Assembly: GCA_963677185.1 (NCBI GenBank)
Contig: OY781889.1
Coordinates: 2,232,001 to 2,296,000, forward strand
DNA from: G963677185 sp963677185
GTDB taxonomy: Bacteria; Bacillota; Syntrophomonadia; Syntrophomonadales; Syntrophomonadaceae
Length of the DNA stretch: 64,000 bases
Direction: 5' to 3'
Shown here: one piece after another, positions 25,553-34,528 of the stretch
Layout of the letters: every line of letters begins with the position of its first letter
Position numbering within the stretch: position 1 is the stretch's first letter
Position numbers and translations under genes: made by a program
The notes under the pieces: model-generated
Database searches by the model: none
Seen by the model: the letters and a program-made list of their open reading frames with translations, nothing else
Told to the model about the DNA's origin: nothing

Positions 25553-26773
25553 ATGCAGAAAATCCGGGTTGCCATTATAGCCGTATTAACAGCTGTAATT
25601 TGCTCTTTTCCCTGTGCCTGCAGCCGCACCTCAAATATGGTAGAGACACGAGTTGCCATTGGTGTTATCCTGCCCTTGAGCGGAGACCTTTCAGACAAGG
25701 GCCGGGACAGCAGCAGGGGAGTTATCCTGGCTATTGAAGAAATCAATGCGGCCGGCGGCATTGAGTCAATGGGAGGGGCAAAGGTAGAAGCTGTTTTCGC
25801 AGACAGCGCCGGTGATACTGGCACTGGCATCAAGCAAGTGGAACACCTTATAAATAACGAAAAAGTATGCGCCGTGATTGGAGCATATCAGAGCAGTGTC
25901 ACCAAATCCGCAACCCTGACCGCAGAAAAGCTCAAAACCCCCTTTATCGTCGAAATGGCTATTGCTGATGTTATCACCGAGCGGGGATTCCGCTATACCT
26001 TTCGCATTGCTCCCAAAGCATCGGATTATGGAAAAGTCCAGGTTGAGTTTTTGGACAGCCTGGGTTCAACTTCCGGTTACACAGTGAAAAAGGTAGCCCT
26101 GATCCATGAGAATACTGATTTTGGCACTGCTGCCGCCCTGGCCCAAAAAGAGGCCTTACGGCAGCATGGCATGGAACTGGCGGCCGAGATCAGCTATGTA
26201 GCTGAAGGTGTCACCGATTTGCACCAGCAGGTGAATGATTTGCTGGCATCTCAACCGGATGCAATCCTGGAAGCGGCCTACCTGTCCGATAGTGTTCTTA
26301 TTAAACGTGAGCTTTCTGCTTCTGGAATGGACATTCCGATGGTGGATTCAGCCGGGGGGACGGTGTCTCCTGAATATGTAGAAAGCCTGGGTGTGCTGGC
26401 AGAAGGAAGCTTTACGGTGGTTGAATACTCGAAATACGATGAGAGTGGAGCGGCGTTGAATAATCGCTTCAAGGAGCGTTTTAACGTTGATATTAATGGA
26501 GACAGCGCCTATGCCTACCAGGCTGTATGGCTATTAAAAGAAGCTCTGGAGAAAGCTGGCTCTGCCGATCGGGAAGCGTTAAGAAGAGAGCTGGCCACAA
26601 CCGACATGCCCAGTGGACCGCATATGATTCTGCCGGCCGAACGCTTGCGCTTTAATAAAGACGGCCAGAATGAATATGCTCCACTTTTTATATCCCAGAT
26701 CCAGAATGGCGAAATGGTTCCCGTATGGCCTTCAGACATAGCGGTCAGGCAGGCATGGATTAATGGCAGGTGA
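25553..26773 (+). CDS. Periplasmic-type solute-binding lipoprotein (Leu/Ile/Val-binding fold)
   Basis: A 406-residue extracellular binding protein of the branched-chain amino acid receptor family (Peripla_BP_6). It has a signal peptide with a cysteine-rich end (SFPCACSRTS); the lipobox is atypical, but Cys22 or Cys24 could carry the lipid. The mature start RVAIGVILPLSGDLSDKG and later INNEKVCAVIGAYQS, RIAPKASDYGKVQVEF and YAYQAVWLL are typical. No permease or ATPase genes follow; instead a histidine kinase begins 5 bases after the stop. It therefore probably presents its ligand to the kinase. GGAGGTGATGAG precedes the start. Confidence 0.88.
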   Translation: MQKIRVAIIAVLTAVICSFPCACSRTSNMVETRVAIGVILPLSGDLSDKGRDSSRGVILAIEEINAAGGIESMGGAKVEAVFADSAGDTGTGIKQVEHLINNEKVCAVIGAYQSSVTKSATLTAEKLKTPFIVEMAIADVITERGFRYTFRIAPKASDYGKVQVEFLDSLGSTSGYTVKKVALIHENTDFGTAAALAQKEALRQHGMELAAEISYVAEGVTDLHQQVNDLLASQPDAILEAAYLSDSVLIKRELSASGMDIPMVDSAGGTVSPEYVESLGVLAEGSFTVVEYSKYDESGAALNNRFKERFNVDINGDSAYAYQAVWLLKEALEKAGSADREALRRELATTDMPSGPHMILPAERLRFNKDGQNEYAPLFISQIQNGEMVPVWPSDIAVRQAWINGR

Positions 26774-26778
26774 GATAA

Positions 26779-29142
26779 ATGCCGGATGAATTACCAGTCA
26801 AAGAAAATAATTTGCCATGGCTGAAGAGCCTGGCAGGCAAACTGAGCCTGGCCATGGTGCGCCTTTTGGTAGTGATTTTACTGATCATGGGGCTGGGATT
26901 AGCTGGGATTGCTATGCAGGCAGAAGAAAAAAGCGCTTATCAACTGCAACAGCAGCGGGCAAACCAGGTATCAGTAGTTATTTCATCCTATCTGGTCGAA
27001 GCAATTGACTCTCTAGAACTTTTTTTGTCCCTGGAATCAATAGAAAATATGAATGCGGCTCAAAAGAAGAGCGCTCTGGAAAGGCTGCTGATGGAAAGGC
27101 GCCTGCTGGTCAGCCAGCTGATTCTGCTTGATTCTGAAGGATACGAGCAAATCAAGGTTTCGCGGAATCATACTTACCTGCCGGATGAACTGGGCTTTGC
27201 CGGAGATACTGATTACTATCGCGAGGCTATGGCTGGCCGGACCTACATCAGTCCCATTTATTTATCGGATGACAATGGCTTGCTGTCAGTTCTGGCAGTT
27301 GTTCCGGCAATCAAAGAGAATGGCTCGCCGGACGGAGCATTATGTGCCGAAGTAAATTTGAGCCTGTTGTGGCAGGAATTAGCCGGCATTCAAAACGGAG
27401 AAACCGGTTACGCATATATCGTTGATAATAAGGGGCGGTTCGTAGCCTACCAGGACCTGTCTACAGTTTTGCAGCGATATGGGGAAGAAATGAATAATAT
27501 ACCTGCAGTGGCTGCTTTTATGCATGCTGATGGCAAAGATAACGGCCAGATTGGGAAATATACAGGATTAACCGGTCAGGAGGTTATTGGAGCCTACGCG
27601 CCCATTAGTGAAACCAACTGGGCAGCAGTGGTGGAAATGCCTGAACAAGAGGCCTATGCGGGCATTAACCAAATGCGTTTTTATTCGGGCTTCCTTATAT
27701 TGGCGGGTATTATTGCCTCGATTTGGATTGCTTCAGTCATGTCACGAAGCTTTGTCCAGCCCATCCTGGTTCTGGCAGATACAGCCAGGAGACTGGGCGA
27801 TGGGGAGCTGGATGCCATAGCCGCAGGCAGTGAGCGGCCTGACGAACTGGGGGTATTGGCGGGAGCCTTTAACAAAATGCGAGAGCGACTGGTTGAATTG
27901 ATCCATACCCTGGAAAAAAATGTTAACGAGCTGGGGCGTTCCAGGCAAGAACAGGCCGAACTCATTGTCGAACAAGAAAAGCGCAACACCGAATTGGTCA
28001 ATCTGAGAGAATTACTGAAGAACATTATTGATTCTATGCCCTCAATCCTAATCGGGGTTGACCAGAATGGCCTGGTAACCCAGTGGAACGCAGAGGCCAG
28101 CAAGCTGACCGGTCTGTCGGCAGAACAGGCGGTGGGCAGGATACTAAGGGATGTTATGCCCGCTCTGGGCAATCAGATGGCGCTCATTGAAAAAGCCATT
28201 GAAGAAAATATGGTGCACAGGGAAGATCGGGTGCTGCTGCTTAACAACGGTGAAACCAGCTTTTCGGAGTTGATGGTCTATCCCCTGACTGCCGATCATC
28301 TGGAGGGGGCTGTGGTCAGAGTTGATGATATCACCGAGAAAGTGCGTCTGGAAGAAATGATGATCCAGACCGAAAAGATGATGTCAGTCGGAGGACTGGC
28401 GGCAGGTATGGCTCACGAGATCAATAATCCCCTGGGAGGCATCATTCAAGGGGCACAAAATCTGGAAAGAAGGCTGGATCCGCTGAACAAAAAAAACCAG
28501 AATATTGCTGACGAGTGCGGGATTGATCTGGATAGGTTGCATGATTACCTGGAAAAGAGAATGTTAATAGAAATTCTGGACGGAATCAGGCAAAGTGGAA
28601 TACGGGCGTCAAAAATCGTTGAAAACATGCTGCGGTTTAGCCGGAGCAGCGAAACCAGCCATAAGCTTTGCGACCTTAACCAGCTGTTGGATAGAAGCAT
28701 TGAACTGGCATCCAGCGATTATGATCTTAAGAAAAAATATGATTTCAGGTACATAAATATAGTGCGAAAATACGATCCTGAACTGCTGCCAGTTGTTTGC
28801 GCAGATATGGAGATCGAGCAGGTCATATTAAACATCGTCAAGAACTCGGCCCAGGCATTGGGCGGCATGGCCGAACCTGAACAGCATCCGTCCATTATTT
28901 TGCGAAGCTGTATGGAAGACGGCATGGCGGTAATCGAAATCGAAGACAACGGACCTGGAATGGATGATGCTGTCAAACGGCGAATTTTTGAACCGTTTTT
29001 TACCACCAAGGCTTTAGGCGAAGGCACCGGTCTGGGGCTTTCGGTATCATATTTTATCATCACCAACAATCACAACGGCCAGATATATGTGGAGTCCAGT
29101 CCCGGGCATGGAACCCGCTTCATCATTAAGCTTCCCCTTTAA
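26779..29142 (+). CDS. Membrane sensor histidine kinase (dCACHE-HAMP-PAS-HisKA-HATPase)
   Basis: A 787-residue kinase. Residues 20-50 and about 300-325 are membrane helices enclosing an extracellular double-Cache-like sensor; HAMP follows (about 325-378), then a coiled coil, a PAS domain (415-530), the phospho-acceptor helix with His near 546 (GMAHEINNPLGG) and an ATPase domain with N-box NIVKNSAQAL, G1 EDNGPGMDD and G2 GEGTGLGLS. It is co-transcribed with the solute-binding lipoprotein, the likely ligand-presenting partner. No response regulator lies next to it, so its output protein is encoded elsewhere. Confidence 0.93.
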   Translation: MPDELPVKENNLPWLKSLAGKLSLAMVRLLVVILLIMGLGLAGIAMQAEEKSAYQLQQQRANQVSVVISSYLVEAIDSLELFLSLESIENMNAAQKKSALERLLMERRLLVSQLILLDSEGYEQIKVSRNHTYLPDELGFAGDTDYYREAMAGRTYISPIYLSDDNGLLSVLAVVPAIKENGSPDGALCAEVNLSLLWQELAGIQNGETGYAYIVDNKGRFVAYQDLSTVLQRYGEEMNNIPAVAAFMHADGKDNGQIGKYTGLTGQEVIGAYAPISETNWAAVVEMPEQEAYAGINQMRFYSGFLILAGIIASIWIASVMSRSFVQPILVLADTARRLGDGELDAIAAGSERPDELGVLAGAFNKMRERLVELIHTLEKNVNELGRSRQEQAELIVEQEKRNTELVNLRELLKNIIDSMPSILIGVDQNGLVTQWNAEASKLTGLSAEQAVGRILRDVMPALGNQMALIEKAIEENMVHREDRVLLLNNGETSFSELMVYPLTADHLEGAVVRVDDITEKVRLEEMMIQTEKMMSVGGLAAGMAHEINNPLGGIIQGAQNLERRLDPLNKKNQNIADECGIDLDRLHDYLEKRMLIEILDGIRQSGIRASKIVENMLRFSRSSETSHKLCDLNQLLDRSIELASSDYDLKKKYDFRYINIVRKYDPELLPVVCADMEIEQVILNIVKNSAQALGGMAEPEQHPSIILRSCMEDGMAVIEIEDNGPGMDDAVKRRIFEPFFTTKALGEGTGLGLSVSYFIITNNHNGQIYVESSPGHGTRFIIKLPL

Positions 29143-29362
29143 AAATCATTGCAATTGACGGCTTATCACTATCAGTCATAAACTGTTCGCACTATTGGCT
29201 GCATCCATGACTAATTAAGATGCCGGCGTTATCATTGTCATATGGATTGGCCCGGGCAGCCTTGCGGGAGTCATTTGTCAGTGTATCGGGATTTACAACG
29301 CCAGCGGCAAGATGTAGAATGAATTGCGTATTCGGTGTGGACCGGATTGCAGGAGGGGAAAT

Positions 29363-29776
29363 ATGGTCGGTTTCATAATTGACAACATAGGCACCTGGGA
29401 GTTGCTGATAATATTAATGGTCGCCCTGATGGTTTTTGGGCCTGAAAAGGTGCCGGAACTGGCGCGCAATGCTGCCAGGATGGGGAGGAAGCTCAGCAAG
29501 ATGACCAATGAGTTGAAAAATGAATTCGGCTCCCTGGTTGATTTGGATGATGATGAAGATTTTCACCGGCGGGTTAAGCCGAAGGTTGCCGAGCGCGAAA
29601 TGTTAAAAGAGATCGTTGAGTCGAAGGTGAATATGAGTGCTACATCTATGAGCGCTGCACCAATAATCAAAAGAGACCAGGCTCTGGAAAGTCCGGATGC
29701 GAAAGAGCCGGCAGCCAAAAGGACGAACCTGGAAAAGACTGAAGCAATAGAACCGCCTGAATCTGCAGGAGAATAG
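29363..29776 (+). CDS. Twin-arginine translocase subunit TatA/TatB
   Basis: A 137-residue protein with one N-terminal membrane helix (residues 10-27), the conserved FGPEKVPELAR hinge and an amphipathic helix, followed by a long charged tail rich in Glu and Lys. TatA-type subunits form the pore that carries folded proteins across the membrane. The ATG at 29363 follows AGGAGGGG. The length and Pro in the hinge do not clearly separate TatA from TatB. No tatC is adjacent. The gene ends 5 bases before the stop of the convergent HD-GYP gene. Confidence 0.85.
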   Translation: MVGFIIDNIGTWELLIILMVALMVFGPEKVPELARNAARMGRKLSKMTNELKNEFGSLVDLDDDEDFHRRVKPKVAEREMLKEIVESKVNMSATSMSAAPIIKRDQALESPDAKEPAAKRTNLEKTEAIEPPESAGE

Positions 29777-29781
29777 CTCAT

Positions 29782-30891
29782 CTAGCTGCAGCATCCGGAT
29801 ACCATTTCGATCACTTCGTTTTCACTGAGAACCCTCCGGATGAATACCGTGCTGTATTCTTTAAGATCAACGCTGTGTTTTTTCCTGGTGGCCTTGCGGC
29901 AGGAATCATATATTACCTGTACCGTTGGACGGGCTGGATGCTGGCGGCTGACGCCGGTGACAATGGCCAGAGAGCCATTGTTGAGTTCTACGAGGCTGCC
30001 CAGTGCGTATACTGAAACATTGGCTAGAAGCGCTTCAACGCAATGCGGGTCGAGATGTGAGCCCGCCAGTCCTCTGACGATTTTCAAAGATCGCTGAAGG
30101 TCATAAGCCGGCCGGAAAGGACGGTCTGACATCAGGGCATCAAAAACGTCGGCTGCCGCAACGATTCGGGCATATTCATGAATGTCGCGCTTGCCCAGGT
30201 GGCGGGGATAACCTTTACCGTCCCAGCGTTCATGATGCTGAAATGCTACATGGGCTGCAAGCAGTGAAAAATTCTGCTGTTTGCGCAGGACCTGGAAGCC
30301 ATTCGCTGAGTGCATTCTGATTTCATCTATTTCTTCTACGGTCAGGGAACTGGTCTTATTTAATAAGCTCTTCGGAGTGAAACAATGGCCCAGGTCATGA
30401 AGCAGGGCTCCCATGCCCAGCTCCTTCAACCGGTTTTCAGGATAGCCCATGGTGAGGCCGGTCATTAGGGATAAGACACATACATTGACCGAGTGGCCAA
30501 AAAGATAATCGCGGAGGCTGCGGATATCCATCAGATTGAAAAGAAAGTCGTCATTGGCCAGTATTTCCTGCAAGATGGCATGCACAGAGTTGGTGGCCTT
30601 GGTAATGTCTATCATGCTGCTGCCGGCTGCTTCAACAAATGCGTCTTTCATCGTGCGTACGGTTTCTACCCGCAATTCTTCAGTAATCACTTCTGGTCCT
30701 AATTCGAAGCCAATGAGTTCCCGCCCGGAATTAAGCACGTAAATGGATGCAAAACCCAGTGCGGAGAGGCGCTCTACATGTGTGCTGTTTAATTCGCTGC
30801 CGGCTCCGATCAGGAGTTCTCCTCCATTTATGAAGATGTTGCGGGAAACTACCATTCCTGGTTTAAGCTGTTCAATCAATAGTCTTTGCAT
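29782..30891 (-). CDS. HD-GYP domain cyclic-di-GMP phosphodiesterase
   Basis: A 369-residue cytoplasmic protein. The first 120 residues form a small DUF3391-like or unassigned beta domain (GMVVSRNIFINGGELLIGAGSE). The HD-GYP domain follows with HDLGH (LLHDLGHCFTP) and the signature HHERWDGKGYP, then the metal-binding AADVFDALMSDRPFRPAY. All iron-binding His/Asp residues look intact, so it should hydrolyse cyclic di-GMP to GMP. No receiver or PAS sensor is present, so control is probably by the N-terminal domain or expression. A Cys-Cys ends the protein. Confidence 0.92.
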   Translation of the reverse strand: MQRLLIEQLKPGMVVSRNIFINGGELLIGAGSELNSTHVERLSALGFASIYVLNSGRELIGFELGPEVITEELRVETVRTMKDAFVEAAGSSMIDITKATNSVHAILQEILANDDFLFNLMDIRSLRDYLFGHSVNVCVLSLMTGLTMGYPENRLKELGMGALLHDLGHCFTPKSLLNKTSSLTVEEIDEIRMHSANGFQVLRKQQNFSLLAAHVAFQHHERWDGKGYPRHLGKRDIHEYARIVAAADVFDALMSDRPFRPAYDLQRSLKIVRGLAGSHLDPHCVEALLANVSVYALGSLVELNNGSLAIVTGVSRQHPARPTVQVIYDSCRKATRKKHSVDLKEYSTVFIRRVLSENEVIEMVSGCCS

Positions 30892-31247
30892 GTTGGAAAA
30901 CCTCCTCTGCCATAGCGTTTTATTAGCGATCTATAGCTTATGTACCGGATGATAGCCCTTGATTATGTTCAAACCTGGTGATATATGTGGTATTTCTGTA
31001 TGATTGGCGGTGTTTATCGGCTGATGCCTTTCATGGAAAACCAATTTGTATGTCCTGCATTGCCTATATTAATAATACAAATTGGGACCATGATTTAGTA
31101 TATTGGCCTGGTGATAGATTTATGATAAAGCAGTGATAAAGAGAGCGGTTAACCTCCTTAATTTCGTGCAGTTTCAGCACGAGATATGAGCTTTAATTAA
31201 ATTGATCAGCAAATCAAATATATCGTATTATTTAGAAGTTATTAAAA
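30892..31247. other. Divergent promoter region of the HD-GYP and second sigma-54 activator genes
   Basis: About 355 AT-rich bases without a gene. It contains one clear inverted repeat (31164-31182). No sigma-54 consensus was found here. Confidence 0.4.
31164..31182. promoter_or_regulatory. Inverted repeat upstream of the sigma-54 activator
   Basis: TCGTGC-AGTTTCA-GCACGA, a perfect 6-bp inverted repeat with a 7-base centre, about 65 bases before the gene. It may be an operator or a small hairpin. Confidence 0.4.
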
Positions 31248-33368
31248 GTGAGCCGAAGAATGGAAAGAATAATGAGAATGATGAAAATAAAAGATATAAT
31301 GAATGCCCAGCCATTGGTCTTATTGGCGGCGATGAACGTAGCGGAGGCGGTCCGGAGCCTGTTGCCTGACCAAAACGGACCCTTCCCACTGGTTGATGAA
31401 GAGGGTGCTTTTATATCCATAGTATACATTCCAGAGCTGTTAAAAGCGGTTCTGGATGGAGAGGCTGATAATAGGACCCTGGCCTCTCTCGGGCAGGCTC
31501 CGAAACGGTTATTAGATCCGGATGACAGTGCGGATCAGCTTTTGGGCAAACCGGTTGATAGCTTGCCGGTGATTGAGGACGGTAAACTTGCAGGAATCGT
31601 AGGCGTTCCGGAAATGGCAGCATATGCACTGTCGGTGCGGAGCCGGGCGGAGGAGCTTTCCAACCTGGTGGATTATGCATATAATCCCATCGTAGCCGTT
31701 GACCTGGATAACCGCATTTGGGTTTACAACAAAGCCCTGGAGCGGGTGACTGGATTAAACGCCGCTGATTGCCTGGGACAGGATATCAATAAGACACTGC
31801 CTATGAGCCGTCTGCCCGAGGTTCTCGAAACCGGGCTTACCCAGACCACACAGAAGGTTGTATATGGGAATACCTCATTTCTATCCAACCGTGCGCCTAT
31901 TTATCATGACAATCAAATATCCGGCGCTGTAGCCATATTGCAGGAGATTTCAGAGCTGGAAGCGGTATCTCAAGAACTCGAATATGTAAAACGCCTGAAT
32001 TGCGAACTAGACGCAATTATAGAATCTTCTTTCGACGGCTTGTATATCACAGATGGACAGGGCTACACGATTAGAGTGAATAAGGGTTTTGAACGCATTA
32101 CTGGCAGTCCGGCCCGTGAGCATTACGGCCGGCATATGGCAGAACTGGTCGAAGAAGGGTTTTACTCCCGTTCGGGAACCCTGCTGGCGCTAGAGGCCCG
32201 GGAGCCGGTAACCATCACCCTGGAAACGATTACCGGTAAGAATGTATTGGTTACCAGCAGCCCCATCTTTGACGCTAAAGGCGAGATAACCCTGGTGGTG
32301 ACCAATGTCCGTGATATAACCGAGTTGAACGAGTTGCAGCGCCGTTTGGACCAGGCTGAAAGCCTGTCCCACTTGTATCAGAACGAATTGCAGCAGCTTA
32401 AGGTTGTGGCATCAGGAGAGATTATTATGCGCTCTCCCAGGATGGAAGAAATATTCGGTCTGGCTATCCGTCTGGCCGCAGTTGATTCGACCGTGATGAT
32501 CAAAGGTGAATCCGGGGTTGGCAAGGAAATGATTGCCGACCTTATTCATTCCAGCAGCCAGCGCAAAAATGGGCCAATAGTCAAGGTGAATTGCGGGGCC
32601 ATACCGGAAACTCTGCTGGAGTCTGAACTGTTTGGCTATGAATCGGGAGCCTTTACTGGTGCGCGCAAAGAAGGCAAGCCTGGATTTTTTGAAGTTGCTC
32701 ACGGAGGCACCCTGTTTCTGGATGAAATCGGCGACCTGCCGCGCAACCTGCAGGTCAAGTTCCTCCGAGTTCTGCAGGATCGGACGGTGACGCGGGTGGG
32801 AGGAACCAAGCCCATTCCGGTAAATGTGCGCATTTTGGCGGGAACCAATCGGGATCTGGACGTTCTGGTGGAAGACCAGCAGTTCCGCGAAGACTTGTAT
32901 TACCGCCTTAACGTTGTCCCGCTGGACGTACCGCCCCTCAGGGAAAGACGCGATGACATTACCCCGTTAATCGACCACTTCCTTGAATACTACAACGAGC
33001 GCTATCATATGAATAAGCGCCTGGCCCCTGGCGTAATGGAAATTTTGTTAGATTATCACTGGCCGGGAAATGTTCGTGAACTGCAGAACCTGGTCGAAAG
33101 ACTGGTGGTAGTAACTACAGATAATCTAATTACTGTCGATGATCTGCCGCCGCTTAACCAGGCTGCATCTCGTACTGCGGCGATAAGGCCTCTTAAGTCC
33201 GTGGTTGAAGAAGCCGAACGCGACCTGCTGAATAGCGCTTTTGCACGCTATAATTCAACCTATGAAGTTGCCCGGGCGCTCAAAGTAAACCAATCCACAA
33301 TTGTGCGCAAAGCGGCGCGATATGGGATTAGAACTGGACTGCGCCACGATCGCCATTCTGCAAACTAA
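31248..33368 (+). CDS. Sigma-54-dependent activator with CBS pair and two PAS domains
   Basis: A 706-residue enhancer-binding protein. Residues 5-130 look like a CBS pair (IKDIMNAQPL; later VDSLPVIEDGKLAGIVGVPEM), which binds adenosyl ligands and may read energy state. PAS1 (about 140-245) and PAS2 (about 255-370) follow, then AAA+ with Walker A GESGVGKE, sigma-54 loop GAFTGA and Walker B GGTLFLDEIGDL, and a Fis-like helix-turn-helix (YEVARALKVNQSTIVRKAA). The start is uncertain: GTG at 31248 or one of several close ATGs up to 31281, none with a strong ribosome site. No sigma-54 promoter is seen next to it, so its targets are elsewhere. Confidence 0.9.
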   Translation: MSRRMERIMRMMKIKDIMNAQPLVLLAAMNVAEAVRSLLPDQNGPFPLVDEEGAFISIVYIPELLKAVLDGEADNRTLASLGQAPKRLLDPDDSADQLLGKPVDSLPVIEDGKLAGIVGVPEMAAYALSVRSRAEELSNLVDYAYNPIVAVDLDNRIWVYNKALERVTGLNAADCLGQDINKTLPMSRLPEVLETGLTQTTQKVVYGNTSFLSNRAPIYHDNQISGAVAILQEISELEAVSQELEYVKRLNCELDAIIESSFDGLYITDGQGYTIRVNKGFERITGSPAREHYGRHMAELVEEGFYSRSGTLLALEAREPVTITLETITGKNVLVTSSPIFDAKGEITLVVTNVRDITELNELQRRLDQAESLSHLYQNELQQLKVVASGEIIMRSPRMEEIFGLAIRLAAVDSTVMIKGESGVGKEMIADLIHSSSQRKNGPIVKVNCGAIPETLLESELFGYESGAFTGARKEGKPGFFEVAHGGTLFLDEIGDLPRNLQVKFLRVLQDRTVTRVGGTKPIPVNVRILAGTNRDLDVLVEDQQFREDLYYRLNVVPLDVPPLRERRDDITPLIDHFLEYYNERYHMNKRLAPGVMEILLDYHWPGNVRELQNLVERLVVVTTDNLITVDDLPPLNQAASRTAAIRPLKSVVEEAERDLLNSAFARYNSTYEVARALKVNQSTIVRKAARYGIRTGLRHDRHSAN

Positions 33369-33383
33369 TAAAAGGGTATTTTC

Positions 33384-33432
33384 AAGGCATTTTAACATTT
33401 CCAATGAAGTGAAATATTTAAATGCCTTTTTA
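33384..33432 (+). terminator. Terminator of the CBS-PAS activator gene
   Basis: AAGGCATTT and AAATGCCTT form a 9-bp stem with an inner ATTTC/GAAAT stem, followed by TTTT. Confidence 0.8.
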
Positions 33433-33445
33433 TGTTCAAAAGAAA

Positions 33446-33512
33446 CGGCGGCAGATAAACTGCCGCCCATATAGAAGGGTTTTATGGCTAAAGACCTGGG
33501 GTCTCCGGCTCC
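33446..33512 (+). ncRNA. Two-hairpin motif, tandem copy 1
   Basis: Hairpin 1 is GGCGGCAG-ATAAA-CTGCCGCC. A linker CATATAGAAGGG and TTTATGGCTAA follow, then hairpin 2 AGACC-TGG-GGTCT and CCGGCTCC. The same layout is repeated 76 bases further on. The class is unknown to me. Confidence 0.5.
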
Positions 33513-33521
33513 TTGAAAAAT

Positions 33522-33586
33522 GGCGGCAGGCTTTCTACCGCCCATATAGAGGGTTTATGGCTAAAGACTTGAAGTCTCCGGCTTCA
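33522..33586 (+). ncRNA. Two-hairpin motif, tandem copy 2
   Basis: Hairpin 1 is GGCGGCAG ... CTACCGCC with one mismatch; the linker CATATAGAGGG and TTTATGGCTAA is conserved; hairpin 2 is AGACT-TGA-AGTCT, where the C-G pair of copy 1 has become T-A. CCGGCTTC follows. The paired change supports an RNA structure under selection. Confidence 0.5.
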
Positions 33587-33590
33587 GAAG

Positions 33591-34195
33591 AATGATCCTT
33601 ACTTCATTCCTATTGATAGATCTCCAGATGCCAGCCCCTTCAGTCCCCCGCATTATACTACTGCAATTTGCATGCCAACTATGGGCAATAATTATCAGCA
33701 TTATTTCTGATTTTAACGAAGCCATTTTTGACTACAACAGCATGGCGGCGCGTGATTATCAATATGGGATCATATGGCATTATGGCAAAAAAAGGTAAAA
33801 TCCGAGAGAGAAAACGCCCTCGATGCTGTTTGGCATCACCGCTAATGCAATAGTACATTATTTAATGCCATTTGTCATTGCTGGCTGGCAGTGCTTTCAG
33901 GATGTTTTCCATGCTATTAATTTCACTGGATGAGCCTACCTTGAGGTATCAATTGATACATTTTTGCATCGAAATCATTTTAAGACGACGGTTTACCAGA
34001 AACGCGATATGATAATAAATTCACAATAAGGTTAACCAGTATTCTAAGCCCGGTTTGCATCGGAGTTTTAAATTCCTTATATTGTTGCATAGCATCCCTG
34101 CCTTAAGCGGATATTGAAGAAACTGGTCAGTTCACCAGCTGTTATGATGTAAACAAGTTAAGAAATCAGACAAGCACAATATTTATGGAATATAC
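33591..34195. other. Non-coding AT-rich stretch before the candidate RNA
   Basis: About 600 bases. A 68-codon frame at 33592-33798 has no ribosome site or recognisable sequence. ATAAGGTTAAC occurs here (near 34026) and again near 34491, after the candidate RNA. Otherwise nothing was identified; it must hold the promoter of the RNA if that is transcribed independently. Confidence 0.4.
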
Positions 34196-34399
34196 GTTGC
34201 TATGGCACTTGGAGAGTGACTGCCGACGAATACTAGAAGACTCTTCGAAGGCGAACCCTGTCCTGCCGGTGAAACGCAGGAAGCGTGGAACGCGAACCTG
34301 GCCACGGATGGCCAGTTGGAGCGGTACCGGCTGACTGGGGAGACGAGAAGCATAGTCTTCTTTTGAGGAGGCCTGGAACGAGCCAAGTCCCATAGCAGC
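34196..34399 (+). ncRNA. Candidate structured RNA, about 204 nt, closed by a long terminal stem
   Basis: The ends pair as GTTGCTATGGcACTTGG (34196-34212) with CCAAGTcCCATAGCAGC (34383-34399): 17 positions with one C-C mismatch and one wobble. Inside are hairpins CCTGC/GCAGG (34262-34280), GCGT/ACGC (34283-34293) and CTGGCC/GGCCAG (34298-34315), and a possible long-range GAAGACT/AGTCTTC pair. The interior is rich in GGAA and GAA purine runs and has no credible protein frame. Size and multi-branched form recall raiA-type RNAs of Firmicutes, but I cannot confirm the family; 6S RNA is less likely because the halves do not make one long rod. Confidence 0.55.
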
Positions 34400-34528
34400 G
34401 GAATCCAAAACATTTTGCATGTATTATCATCAAACACAAATTTAATAAATTCAGCGGGAGTTACCCACGAAGAGTTGACACGGCCGCCAAAATAAGGTTA
34501 ACAGGCATTAAAAATGCGCTTGTACTAT
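34291..34528. repeat. Left copy of a 238-bp direct repeat flanking the insertion sequence
   Basis: Reading base by base, this segment is identical to 36476-36713 and ends exactly where the insertion sequence begins. It spans the 3' half of the candidate RNA and about 130 bases beyond. Best explained as a long target-site duplication. Confidence 0.93.

Noticed and set aside
33446..33586. Cyclic-di-GMP-I riboswitch pair
   Set aside because: Tandem arrangement is suggestive, but the conserved CACRGGCAAACC and GGACGCAAAGCC segments are absent.
33592..33798. 68-codon open frame downstream of the tandem motif
   Set aside because: No ribosome site and no family resemblance; the residue pattern looks like chance.
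33869..33900. Second sigma-54 promoter near the CBS-PAS activator
   Set aside because: TTGGCAT and CTGGCAG sequences occur near here but none has GC at the required 12-base spacing.
34196..34399. 6S RNA
   Set aside because: Length is right, but apart from the closing stem the two halves do not form a long rod with a central bubble; several local hairpins form instead.
34166..34439. Short open frames on the minus strand across the candidate RNA
   Set aside because: Three overlapping frames of 68-84 codons are all low in coding character, have no ribosome site, and overlap the paired RNA segments.
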